Below, in pieces: positions 1 through 12,834 of a DNA stretch of 64,000 nt. Source of the DNA: Coriobacterium glomerans PW2 (lineage in GTDB: Bacteria > Actinomycetota > Coriobacteriia > Coriobacteriales > Coriobacteriaceae); the NCBI RefSeq assembly GCF_000195315.1, contig NC_015389.1, positions 1,674,001-1,738,000 on the forward strand. The letters are read 5' to 3'. Within the stretch, counting starts at the first letter, position 1. Every line of letters starts with the position of its first letter. Position numbers and translations under genes: made by a program. The notes under the pieces were generated by a model, which had not been told where the DNA came from, searched no databases, and worked only from the letters and a program-made list of their open reading frames with translations.

Positions 1-1199
1 TGCCGAAACGCCTCTTCATAATCGCGCGTGATAAGCGTGCGGGCCTTCTGCGCGGCGATGTAGTACCTCTCATAGGCCTCCGTGGACAGAAGATAGGCAC
101 CGAGCAGCTGGCGGCGCTTCGCCTCCGCACCGAAACCTCGCGCCCGGGAGCGAGAGATCTGCTGGCCAAGCGTCTTGCATCCCGGTTGCTGGTATCCATA
201 GCGGATGCCGTCGAAGCGAGCGAGATTGGAGAAGGCCTCGGCGGAACCGATGACGTGGTATGCCGCGATGGCGGCATTCAGGTGAGGCAACTCGATTTCT
301 ACCGGGGTCGCCCCCTGTTCCTCGAGCGCGCGCGAGGCCCTTTCCTGAGCCGACGCGACCTCCGGGCTCAGCCCCTCGACTTCCATGAGGGTCGGTGCGA
401 TGCCAAAGCGCAACCCATCCAGGGGCATGTCGAGAAATGAAAGGAAATCCGCCGGCACGTCTCGACTCATGGCGTCGAGAGGATCGCGACCGCCCGACGT
501 GAGCGCATCCATGGCGCAAGCCACGTCCTCGACGGTACGGCCGATGGGCCCAACTTGATCGAGCGAGGACCCGAAGGCCACCACACCGTAGCGCGACACC
601 GCCCCATAGGTCGGCTTCATGCCCACCACTCCGCACAGCGAGGCGGGCTGGCGAGTCGATCCGCCGGTGTCGGAGCCGAGCGACAAGACGACCTCGCCGG
701 CTGCGACCGCTGCCGCCGATCCCCCTGAGGAGCCTCCCGGAACGCGCGCCGTGTCCCATGGGTTGTTCGTGCGGTGGAATGCCGAGCTCTCCGTCGAGGA
801 GCCGAACGCGAACTCGTCCATGTTCGCCTTTCCCATCGGCAGGCAGCCCGCATCGAGCATGCGCGCGACACATGTCGCCGTGAAGGGCGACTCGTAGGAC
901 TCGAGCATGCGCGAGGCGCATGTGGTCCGCGTGCCCAGGAGGTTCATGTTGTCTTTGATCGCCAACGGCACACCGGCGAGAGCCGGAAGCTTGTCGCCGG
1001 AGGCGCGCGCCCTATCCAGCCGATCAGCGGCTTCGATTGCAAGTTCGGGCGTAACCTGCAGAAAAGCTCCGATTTCGCTATCGCGCCTCTCGATGGCATC
1101 GAGTGAGGCGCAGGCGATCTCGCGAGCGCTGAACTCACCGGCTGAGATCCCGGCTGCGATCTCGCGCGCTTGCAGCTCGTCGAACCCTCGCACCCTCAC
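1..1199 (-). CDS. gatA: Glu-tRNA(Gln)/Asp-tRNA(Asn) amidotransferase subunit A (partial, C-terminus cut by window edge)
   Basis: Amidase subunit of the GatCAB complex, which supplies ammonia from glutamine to convert Glu-tRNA(Gln) to Gln-tRNA(Gln) in the cytoplasm. I translated the minus strand by hand: the amidase signature is clear, with the catalytic lysine in LAIKDN, the cis-serine/serine pair in PGGSSGGSAAAVAAG, and GSDTGGSTRQPAS following. About 399 residues are visible; the family is usually near 480-490, so roughly 85 residues lie beyond position 1. The start is GTG at 1199, overlapping the gatC stop as GTGA, which implies translational coupling; a second GTG at 1193 is possible. gatB is not in the window. 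Confidence 0.93.
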   Translation of the reverse strand, partial: MRVRGFDELQAREIAAGISAGEFSAREIACASLDAIERRDSEIGAFLQVTPELAIEAADRLDRARASGDKLPALAGVPLAIKDNMNLLGTRTTCASRMLESYESPFTATCVARMLDAGCLPMGKANMDEFAFGSSTESSAFHRTNNPWDTARVPGGSSGGSAAAVAAGEVVLSLGSDTGGSTRQPASLCGVVGMKPTYGAVSRYGVVAFGSSLDQVGPIGRTVEDVACAMDALTSGGRDPLDAMSRDVPADFLSFLDMPLDGLRFGIAPTLMEVEGLSPEVASAQERASRALEEQGATPVEIELPHLNAAIAAYHVIGSAEAFSNLARFDGIRYGYQQPGCKTLGQQISRSRARGFGAEAKRRQLLGAYLLSTEAYERYYIAAQKARTLITRDYEEAFR

Positions 1200-1507
1200 C
1201 TGTCCTGTTCCCCTCCCAATATCTGCGGGATCAAAAAGCTTCTCCCGCGCGTGCTCGCCGCGTTGGCGAGCGCCTCCTCGATCGAAAGGGACCGCGCCGA
1301 TGCGATGGCGTCTTCGCGCACGACATTGGAGAGGTCCCCGATCGGATAGAACGTCGGCTCGACGTCAGACGTATCGTATTCGAGGATGGGCTCGAGCAGA
1401 TCGATCGCCTCGTTCAGATAATCGCGCATCTCGACGAGTTCGTCTCGATCGAGATCGATGCACACATAGCCTGAGATGTCCTGAACATCCTTCACGCTGA
1501 ATGCCAT
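1196..1507 (-). CDS. gatC: Glu-tRNA(Gln)/Asp-tRNA(Asn) amidotransferase subunit C
   Basis: Small structural subunit (103 residues) that wraps around and stabilises GatA in the GatCAB complex. The sequence shows the family pattern: an N-terminal helix pair (MRDYLNEAIDLLEPI) followed by the loop with EPTFYPIGDLSNVVRED, which matches the usual V-x-P-T/M-x-H-P-like linker and R-x-D motif. Length is normal for GatC. ATG at 1507 is preceded by a good AGAGGGGG ribosome-binding site. Its TGA overlaps the gatA start, so the two are translated as a unit. Recognition rests mainly on context plus the motif, since GatC is poorly conserved. Confidence 0.9.
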   Translation of the reverse strand: MAFSVKDVQDISGYVCIDLDRDELVEMRDYLNEAIDLLEPILEYDTSDVEPTFYPIGDLSNVVREDAIASARSLSIEEALANAASTRGRSFLIPQILGGEQDR

Positions 1508-1560
1508 CGCTCGCCCCCTCTATCGCGTTGTGCCTCTTGGATGCGCATCCGCGTGCACCA

Positions 1561-2127
1561 TCAGTCGTTCGGATTGTCGATCGCTTTCGCGCTGAGATCG
1601 CCTCCATCGAAGCCGAGCGTGATCACGCAGCAATTGCCCATATGCTCGCCGGTCCTCAGAGTCTCATGACCGCAGGCGCGCAAGACCTGGGCGCATGCGG
1701 CGCCATGAGTCGCGCACAGTACGCTCAGATGTCCCGGGCGCTCCATGATCTGCGTCAGCGTGCACATCAGGCGCTCGCGAAACTCCATCTCCCCCTCACC
1801 GCCGAACGGCTTGTAGAAATCGCCGTAGGGAAGCGGGGGATTCGTATCCTCGGTGAGTCCCTCGAAGGTGCCGAAGTTCCATTCACGCAACCCTTTCACC
1901 CGCTCGTAATCCATGCCGGGCACGATCAGCTCAAGCGTGTCGCACGCCCGCTCAGAGGTGCTCGAGTAAGCATGGTCGAATGCGATGCCGCGTGCGCGGA
2001 GCCAATCACGCGTCGTCTTCGCCTGCTCGATGCCCAGCTCGGTCAGGGGGGAATCGCACCAGCCCTGTTTGCGGTGCAGTCGGTTGAACAGCGTCTGGCC
2101 GTGCCGAACGAGATACAGCGTTGCCAT
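1561..2127 (-). CDS. Histidine phosphatase family protein (phosphoglycerate mutase-like)
   Basis: A 188-residue member of the histidine phosphatase superfamily. The catalytic phosphohistidine motif LVRHGQT lies at residues 6-12, followed by the conserved N-R-x-x-R-x-Q-G-W-x-D-x-P-L-T segment, the acidic catalytic region near SSTSERACDTLEL, and the second histidine in ATHGAA. These enzymes dephosphorylate sugar phosphates, nucleotides or other small metabolites; the substrate cannot be read from sequence. The start is ATG at 2127, with GGAGGA upstream; a longer in-frame reading to 2208 has no support. It sits 22 bp after HPr, so it may share the phosphocarrier transcript and act on sugar phosphates; that link is inference. 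Confidence 0.88.
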   Translation of the reverse strand: MATLYLVRHGQTLFNRLHRKQGWCDSPLTELGIEQAKTTRDWLRARGIAFDHAYSSTSERACDTLELIVPGMDYERVKGLREWNFGTFEGLTEDTNPPLPYGDFYKPFGGEGEMEFRERLMCTLTQIMERPGHLSVLCATHGAACAQVLRACGHETLRTGEHMGNCCVITLGFDGGDLSAKAIDNPND

Positions 2128-2149
2128 GTTTCCTCCAAGCCCTGCGCGT

Positions 2150-2401
2150 CTACAATGAGAGCGCCCGACGGATTCCCTCGGCCGCGGCGCGCTCATCTTC
2201 GCCCTCAACGATCACATCAAGCGTATCACCTTGATGCGCACCGAGCGCCATGAGCGCCATGAGGTCGCGCGCCGACACCGAGCGACCCGCGCATCCGATG
2301 ATGATATCGCTGGACCATTTGCGGGCCTCGGCGGCGATTTGGGCGACGGGCCGCGCGTGCAACCCTTCCGGATCGCCTATCCTGTGCGAGAATTCAAGCA
2401 T
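2150..2401 (-). CDS. ptsH: PTS phosphocarrier protein HPr
   Basis: HPr (83 residues) relays phosphate from enzyme I to the EIIA domains of sugar permeases in the cytoplasm. The active-site histidine is exactly His15 in GLHARPVA. At position 46, where Firmicutes HPr has the regulatory serine phosphorylated by HPr kinase, this protein has Asp (SVSARDLMALMALG), so a kinase-controlled carbon-catabolite switch of the Firmicutes type is not expected. The ribosome-binding region upstream of ATG 2401 contains an uninterrupted run of nine G (complement of 2409-2417). The gene is downstream of EIIA-Glc and upstream of a histidine phosphatase. Enzyme I is not in the window. Confidence 0.94.
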   Translation of the reverse strand: MLEFSHRIGDPEGLHARPVAQIAAEARKWSSDIIIGCAGRSVSARDLMALMALGAHQGDTLDVIVEGEDERAAAEGIRRALSL

Positions 2402-2408
2402 ATCGATG

Positions 2409-2466
2409 CCCCCCCCCTGCGAGCGGCGCGGCGCGATCCTGGGTCATCCCGTTTCACGCGGTGAAA
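2409..2466 (-). promoter_or_regulatory. G9 tract in the HPr ribosome-binding region and small TTTCAC/GTGAAA palindrome
   Basis: Positions 2409-2417 are nine consecutive C on the plus strand, that is G9 in the HPr mRNA, 7 nt upstream of the start codon where the ribosome-binding site must be. Further upstream, 2452-2466 is a perfect 6-bp inverted repeat (TTTCAC, 3-nt loop, GTGAAA) just after the EIIA stop codon. It has no T-tract, so it is a hairpin or protein site rather than a clear terminator. Confidence 0.5.
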
Positions 2467-2476
2467 TTGCCGCTCG

Positions 2477-3010
2477 CTACTTGCGTGTGATCTTCACCAC
2501 GGCATCTCCCGCCGAGACCGTCGAGCCCGCTTGGGCGATCATTGCGACATCGGCGAACTCCGCGGTGTTGGAGACGGCGAGCACCACGCAGTCCTCGTAG
2601 CCGGCCTCCTTGATGACATCGCTATCGAACCTGATGAGCGCCTGACCCGCGCTCACCGCGTCTCCTTGCTTGACGAAGCCGGTGAAGCCCTTTCCCTGAA
2701 GGTTCACGGTGTCGACCCCGATGTGCACGAGCAGCTCGATTCCGTCGTCGGTGATGAGGCCGACTGCATGACCCATCGTGACGCTCACCTTGCCCGACGC
2801 CGGTGCGTAGATCACATCGCCATCCGGCCACACGGCGCAGCCAGCGCCCAGCACCTCTCCACTGAAAACAGGATCGGGCACCTCGGCCATCGTGGCGACG
2901 CGTCCGGATACCGGAGCGTACAGCGTATCGGCCTCCGGGTGCACGTCGACACCGGTGGGTGGGGGCACCGCGGCCGGCTCGTGTTTCAGCAGCCTGTCGA
3001 AAAGACCCAT
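2477..3010 (-). CDS. crr: PTS glucose-type EIIA component
   Basis: Soluble EIIA of the glucose/sucrose family (177 residues), which accepts phosphate from HPr and hands it to EIIB domains. Both active-site histidines are visible in the expected order: the supporting one in MGHAVGLI and the phosphorylated one in LLVHIGVDTVNLQGKGF. The N-terminus has YAPVSG and IYAPASGKV, the classic double APxxG pattern of the family. ATG at 3010 is preceded by GAGGAG; a start at 3049 lacks a binding site. It is next to an EIIBC permease that has no EIIA of its own, so it probably serves that permease and possibly others. A role as a catabolite signalling protein is possible but not shown. Confidence 0.92.
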   Translation of the reverse strand: MGLFDRLLKHEPAAVPPPTGVDVHPEADTLYAPVSGRVATMAEVPDPVFSGEVLGAGCAVWPDGDVIYAPASGKVSVTMGHAVGLITDDGIELLVHIGVDTVNLQGKGFTGFVKQGDAVSAGQALIRFDSDVIKEAGYEDCVVLAVSNTAEFADVAMIAQAGSTVSAGDAVVKITRK

Positions 3011-3163
3011 ATGATCACTCCTCGTTTCAAAAGGGCTGATACATGTCATTGAGCATTATATGCCCGCATTCAAGCTGTGCGCGTCGTTAAGCCGGTCGAC
3101 TTGGGTGCGGTCGCGCCTGGACGGCGCGCGGTCCATCATGGGCCGCGGCTCGTGGGTCTGAGC

Positions 3164-4654
<1,491 letters not shown>

Positions 4655-4691
4655 CTATGGACACTTCGCAGAGCTTCGATTGAACCTCAAA

Positions 4692-4720
4692 GCAGAGATC
4701 TGCGCGCGCAGATGAGCTGC
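4692..4720 (-). promoter_or_regulatory. Leader hairpin upstream of the EIIBC gene
   Basis: A 16-bp perfect palindrome, ATCTGCGCGCGCAGAT (4698-4713), is extended by GCAG/CTGC arms (4692-4695 and 4717-4720). On the mRNA strand it is followed by CTGCTTT and lies about 50 nt before the EIIBC start. It could be an attenuator or a repressor site. I looked for a BglG/LicT-type antiterminator target overlapping it and did not find a convincing one. Confidence 0.4.
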
Positions 4721-4806
4721 TCCTCATATCGAGTTGAAGTGTTCCCTTTTTGAAGGATCGCATTCATGATGCGAGCACGGACGTCACCTCCGCTGGGCAT
4801 GGCAGG

Positions 4807-4837
4807 AAAGAGCACCTCGGTCGTGGCCGGGGTGCTC
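4807..4837 (-). terminator. Rho-independent terminator of the PRD regulator-PTS-bglA operon
   Basis: An 11-bp stem (4810-4820 with 4827-4837, one G-U pair) with a 6-nt loop is followed on the minus strand by TTT. It lies about 65 bp after the 6-phospho-beta-glucosidase stop and before the EIIBC gene, separating the two transcription units. The short T-run makes it moderately strong. Confidence 0.65.
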
Positions 4838-4902
4838 GGTAATCAAAGTCGATCGTCGCAGATGCGGATCGCTTCGAAATTCTGGCGGTGAAGCTCCTCA
4901 GA

Positions 4903-7751
<2,849 letters not shown>

Positions 7752-7756
7752 GGTGA

Positions 7757-8287
7757 TTACCTCACTTTCGAATCATCGGCGCGCTCAAGCAGGTACGCGC
7801 AGTACGCGTAGCGGCGGTCACGGTGCCGTTTGATGAGCATGATCTGTCTGAGTACGCCCGCCTTGAGAATCACCGCGACGGCGAGCGCTATGAGCGCGAC
7901 GACGCGGTCGGCGGGAATCGCAAGAACAAGCTCGGGGCCGAGCACGATGGCAACGAGCAGCAGCGCGACGGAGATCATCGCGGATGCCCCGACGATGCCA
8001 AACGAGAGACGCATGAACTCGCGATCCGTCGTGACGATCCACACCGCCTCCCCGGTCACGACAGAAAAGATCACGAGATTGGCGAGCGGAATCACGATCA
8101 CCGGGGTCAAGGCGGGTATGAGCGCCAGAGACCACCACAGGTTGGCGAAGAACAGCACCGCCGCAGCGTAACGGACGGACATATAGCGGCTCGCCTTGGC
8201 GTTCCGCTCGATCATGCGTCGACGCAAGCTCCTGTCTCTATCTTGCTTGCATCCCGCCCCCACTGCGAGCCCTCCTCTATGAGTCAT
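7757..8287 (-). CDS. Unknown membrane protein inside the cellobiose-type PTS operon
   Basis: I do not recognise this 176-residue protein. After a charged N-terminus (about 45 residues, including ERNAKASRYMSVRY) it has about four hydrophobic segments: AAAVLFFANLWWSLALIPAL, then IPLANLVIFSVVTGEAVWIV, a third around ASAMISVALLLVAIVLG, and a fourth around VVALIALAVAVILKAG. It ends in a basic tail with tyrosines (RHRDRRYAYCAY). ATG 8287 has GGAGGGG 4 nt upstream; an ATG at 8215 would remove the variable N-terminus and is possible. It lies 13 bp after EIIB and 5 bp before EIIC, so it is co-translated with the permease. A role in permease assembly or in modulating transport is a guess from position only. 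Confidence 0.8.
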   Translation of the reverse strand: MTHRGGLAVGAGCKQDRDRSLRRRMIERNAKASRYMSVRYAAAVLFFANLWWSLALIPALTPVIVIPLANLVIFSVVTGEAVWIVTTDREFMRLSFGIVGASAMISVALLLVAIVLGPELVLAIPADRVVALIALAVAVILKAGVLRQIMLIKRHRDRRYAYCAYLLERADDSKVR

Positions 8288-8300
8288 CGCCCCTCCAGCG

Positions 8301-8594
8301 CTATCCGACCAAATCATCGATCTGAGCGAAGATGTTCTCGCACCTCGCCATGCCGTAGTCCCGCATGGGAATGACGCCGATCGGAACCTCCCCGATCCTC
8401 TTTTTTATAGCCTCCTGCTGATAGGCGATCTGAGGTCCGAGCAGAACGACATCGAAGTCATTCGCGTTCTTGAGACCGCTCGATCCCGTCGCGTCGACGG
8501 AGAACTCGATTCCATGCTCGTCGGCGTAGGCCACGAGTTTTTTCATGAGCATGCTTGTGGACATGCCCCCTGCGCATACAAGCAGCAGCTTCAT
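8301..8594 (-). CDS. PTS lactose/cellobiose-family EIIB
   Basis: A 97-residue soluble EIIB that takes phosphate from EIIA and transfers it to the sugar bound in EIIC. The phosphorylated cysteine is in the N-terminal P-loop-like LLLVCAGGMSTSMLMKK, and DVVLLGPQIAYQ further on is typical of the fold. ATG 8594 has a GAAGGGAG binding site; the longer reading to 8711 is not supported. It is between EIIA and the unknown membrane protein in the operon. Confidence 0.94.
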   Translation of the reverse strand: MKLLLVCAGGMSTSMLMKKLVAYADEHGIEFSVDATGSSGLKNANDFDVVLLGPQIAYQQEAIKKRIGEVPIGVIPMRDYGMARCENIFAQIDDLVG

Positions 8595-8634
8595 GTCTTT
8601 CTCCCTTCTTGGATCGCATGAGCGCGAGGTGCGC

Positions 8635-8985
8635 TCACACGTCTTGCGACTCGTTGCGATCATGTTTGCATTCGTAGAGATGCACCAGCTCCTCGGCCAT
8701 CTCTTGAGCAAGCAGCGACGTCATCAGATGGTCCTGAGCGTGCACGAGCATCACGTCCACCGGAACGTGGTCCCCGCTTGCTTCGCGTGTGAGCAGCGCG
8801 GTCTGCGCGAGGTGAGCCTCCAGACCCGCCTGCTTGGCTTCATCGAGCATGCGACGAGCGCTCTCGAAATCTCCCTTGCGAGCCGCACTCACCGCTTGCA
8901 TCGCGACGCTCCGGGCGTGTCCGGCCGACGCGATGATCCCGAAGGAGATCATCTCGCCGCTCTGATTCTGCTCTGTCAAATCCAT
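8635..8985 (-). CDS. PTS lactose/cellobiose-family EIIA
   Basis: A 116-residue helical EIIA of the lactose/cellobiose family; these form trimers and are phosphorylated by HPr. The phosphorylated histidine is in VMLVHAQDHLMT, and the N-terminal ISFGIIASAGHARSVAMQA matches the family. The start ATG at 8985 overlaps the stop of the PRD regulator as TGATG, giving translational coupling. A TTG at 8979 has better spacing from the AGGAGG at 8990-8995, so the exact start is uncertain by two codons. It is a partner of the EIIB and EIIC that follow, and probably also of the PRD regulator it is coupled to. Confidence 0.93.
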   Translation of the reverse strand: MDLTEQNQSGEMISFGIIASAGHARSVAMQAVSAARKGDFESARRMLDEAKQAGLEAHLAQTALLTREASGDHVPVDVMLVHAQDHLMTSLLAQEMAEELVHLYECKHDRNESQDV

Positions 8986-10913
8986 CACCTCCTCTCGGTT
9001 GGCGCTGGAGCCCTCGCAGATGCAAATGCGCTCGCGACGATATCCGCGAACGTCTTCCAGCTCTGGTGCTGCACCAGCAAGTCGATATCACGCGCGCTCG
9101 ATAGAATATCGGTGAAGACAGAGAGAAACGATTTCAGCGAGTCGTCCACGTCTGGGGCGAACGCCACGAGAAAAATCGCTCTGACATCGCAGCCGCTGTC
9201 ATCCCACGCCACGGGCTCATCAAGCAATCCGATGCAGACGATCGTGGTTTCGGCTGCAGGCTCCAGCGGATGCGGCATCGCGACGCCGTTGCCGAACGAC
9301 GTGGCGACAAGCCGCTCGCGCCTCCAGACGAGGTTGCGAAAGTCCTCATGGACCGGCTCCCGCTCTGCTACGCGATCGATCAGATAATCGAGGGCCTCCT
9401 CTTTTGTCCCTGTGCTCATATGCGGAAAGAACAGGCTTTTTTTGAAAAACGGGTGCAGCGCTTCATTCACGGCGTCGCCTCGCAGCAGATCCCTGAGATC
9501 GACGATATCCTGGCCATCGAGAAAATAGCTCACTTCGCGAACGGGCACCGGGAGCGGGCGCTCGATTGGCACCGTGGTGAAGACGTAGTCGATCCCTGAG
9601 AAATCGACGGCGTCGAGATTTAGAACATCGCAGGTTGCGATGGTATCGATATAGTCGGCGAACTCACGCCGGCAGCGAAACTCGAGCAGACGGGCGCTGC
9701 CGGCACCGGATGCGCAGACCATCAGGATGCTCTTCTTGGAAACCTCGGTTTTCTGCCGCTCGAGCGCGAGCGCGAAGGCGAGCGCGATGTAGCCGATCTC
9801 ATCGTCGGACGGTTCGCTTCCATAGGCTGCGCCGAGAACATGGGATGCCTCCTGCGCCATTGCGAAGGCGAGAGCATAGCGAATCCTGATGTCGGGAAGC
9901 ATCGGGTTTCTGAGTCTCATGCTGTAGCGCAGTCTCACGGCAAGCGGGACGATATGTCGCGCGAGATTCATCCGCAACTCGAGATCATAGCGGAAGTCAA
10001 ATCGAAACGCGGCCCAGATGCATTCGAGCATACGAGAAACGACTCCCCACACATCATCTGAGATGACAATCCCCTGAGCGTCCCCCTGGGAGTCGAGCAG
10101 CGTCTGCTTTCCGGCGAGATGAATCGCCATATATCCGATTTCCTCCTGAGGCAGCTCGATACCGATCTCACGTTCTATGCCCTCAGCGATCATCTGCGCC
10201 ACCGCGTACTCGCGCGCCGGTCGCAGACGCTCGAGATGCTCGGAGGCCATGGGTACATAGCATCCCTCCTTGATGCGCAGCAAAGCGATGGCGATATGGA
10301 CGAGCAGACTTTGATAGCCGGTCGTCACGATCTGGAAGCGCTGTGCATGGGCGACGTTCTCGACGCAGCGGGAAACGACGGCGAGCAGATGACCATGAAC
10401 CAGATCTCCCCCGCTCATCGACTCGACGGCGATGTTCGCCAGACATACGCGTCTCGCCATCTCCTCGCCCTCGACTCGAATACCGCGATGAGGGCGCTTC
10501 AGAAGCGACAAATCGAACCTATTCAGCTCGCGCTCCACGCCTTTGAGATCTCCGGTAAGCGTCGAGCGCGATATGTAGAGCATGTCGCATAGGGAATCCA
10601 TCGTGATCCAGTCTGTGCGCATGAGCAGATCGTTCAAGAGGTATGCGATACGCTCCTGCGGTGTCTGGGGAGAGGTCTCGACGCTTCTCAGCGCATCGGA
10701 GAGCCAAGCCTCGATGCGCTGCGAATCCTGCTCGACGATGGCGTATCCGGATTCTCGACTGAGCGTGATGCGCGCGAAGCCCTCCATCGCGCGGTTGGCC
10801 CTGTGCACATAGGTGCGGATCGTCCGAGCGCTCACGTGGAGCCGGGCTGCGGCATCAGCCGGATTGATCGGCTTTGTCTGGCGTATGAAGCGCACGAACT
10901 CTGCGTCCCGCAT
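8985..10913 (-). CDS. PRD-containing transcriptional activator with EIIB-like and EIIA domains (LicR/MtlR type)
   Basis: A 642-residue sugar-responsive regulator. In order: N-terminal helix-turn-helix (ARLHVSARTIRTYVHRANR), a second HTH near DSLCDMLYISRSTLTGDL, PRD1 with histidines in LLVHIAIALLR (about 203) and YMAIHLAG (about 262), PRD2 with LARHIVPLAVRLR (about 319), an EIIB-like domain with cysteine in LMVCASGAG (about 400), and an EIIA domain with histidine in AMPHPLEP (about 545). In PRD2 the second histidine is replaced by Ala (IGYIALAFA, about 378). Phosphorylation by HPr and EII proteins should set its activity. The start is ATG 10913 (AGAGGGG upstream); ATG 10931 lies at the expected transcription start. 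It heads the operon, probably activating it. Confidence 0.92.
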   Translation of the reverse strand: MRDAEFVRFIRQTKPINPADAAARLHVSARTIRTYVHRANRAMEGFARITLSRESGYAIVEQDSQRIEAWLSDALRSVETSPQTPQERIAYLLNDLLMRTDWITMDSLCDMLYISRSTLTGDLKGVERELNRFDLSLLKRPHRGIRVEGEEMARRVCLANIAVESMSGGDLVHGHLLAVVSRCVENVAHAQRFQIVTTGYQSLLVHIAIALLRIKEGCYVPMASEHLERLRPAREYAVAQMIAEGIEREIGIELPQEEIGYMAIHLAGKQTLLDSQGDAQGIVISDDVWGVVSRMLECIWAAFRFDFRYDLELRMNLARHIVPLAVRLRYSMRLRNPMLPDIRIRYALAFAMAQEASHVLGAAYGSEPSDDEIGYIALAFALALERQKTEVSKKSILMVCASGAGSARLLEFRCRREFADYIDTIATCDVLNLDAVDFSGIDYVFTTVPIERPLPVPVREVSYFLDGQDIVDLRDLLRGDAVNEALHPFFKKSLFFPHMSTGTKEEALDYLIDRVAEREPVHEDFRNLVWRRERLVATSFGNGVAMPHPLEPAAETTIVCIGLLDEPVAWDDSGCDVRAIFLVAFAPDVDDSLKSFLSVFTDILSSARDIDLLVQHQSWKTFADIVASAFASARAPAPTERR

Positions 10914-10935
10914 GGGCCCCTCTTTCCTCATAGTT

Positions 10936-10992
10936 ACTATATGTGTGTGTTTAATGAATTTCCAACGGTTGTGCTTCCGATTAAACGGAAGC
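10936..10992 (-). promoter_or_regulatory. Promoter and upstream inverted-repeat operator of the PRD regulator-PTS operon
   Basis: A sigma-70-like promoter reads TTGGAA (10960-10965), 18-bp spacer, TATAGT (10936-10941) on the minus strand, placing transcription start near 10929. Immediately upstream of the -35 is a perfect inverted repeat GCTTCCG-N6-CGGAAGC (10973-10992), centred about 53 bp before the start. That is a typical activator position, so it is the best candidate site for the PRD regulator. Confidence 0.6.
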
Positions 10993-11056
10993 GAAGTACC
11001 TCATTTGCAGCGCACGGACACGGCATCGTTTCATATCAACCGGACCGAAACGCAAA

Positions 11057-11090
11057 GAGGGCCGTCGCCCTTTCGCGGGCGACGGCCCTC
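11057..11090 (-). terminator. Rho-independent terminator after the second 6-phospho-beta-glucosidase
   Basis: A perfect 14-bp GC-rich stem (11057-11070 with 11077-11090), 6-nt loop, followed on the minus strand by TTTGCGTTTC. It ends the single-gene unit 11198-12643 and insulates it from the PRD-operon promoter. Confidence 0.75.
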
Positions 11091-11197
11091 TCATATCATG
11101 TTGTCATGCCCGAAACCGGCTTGATCTCGCTGAACTCGGTCCACATGGACCGCGTGGACGGAGGCTCCCTCGAAGCTCGTGCCTCCGATGTCCTCTT

Positions 11198-12718
<1,521 letters not shown>

Positions 12719-12756
12719 TCACCGATGCGCTCAAGATGCTTCCCCTTGTTGGATAC

Positions 12757-12809
12757 ATCTTTTCGAAGATGGGCTATCCGATCGAGCTGAACATGATACA
12801 TTTTGATAC
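12757..12809. promoter_or_regulatory. Candidate RpiR operator region between divergent genes
   Basis: The 191-bp divergent intergenic region contains a direct repeat TGATAC (12794-12799 and 12804-12809), spaced 10 bp so both copies face the same side of the helix, and a hairpin-like palindrome CATCTT-TTCG-AAGATG (12757-12772). On the minus strand, TTACGC-18-TATCAT overlaps the direct repeat and could be the promoter of the 6-phospho-beta-glucosidase gene. Confidence 0.4.
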
Positions 12810-12834
12810 CAAGCACGCGTAAAGGGGGCACCTT

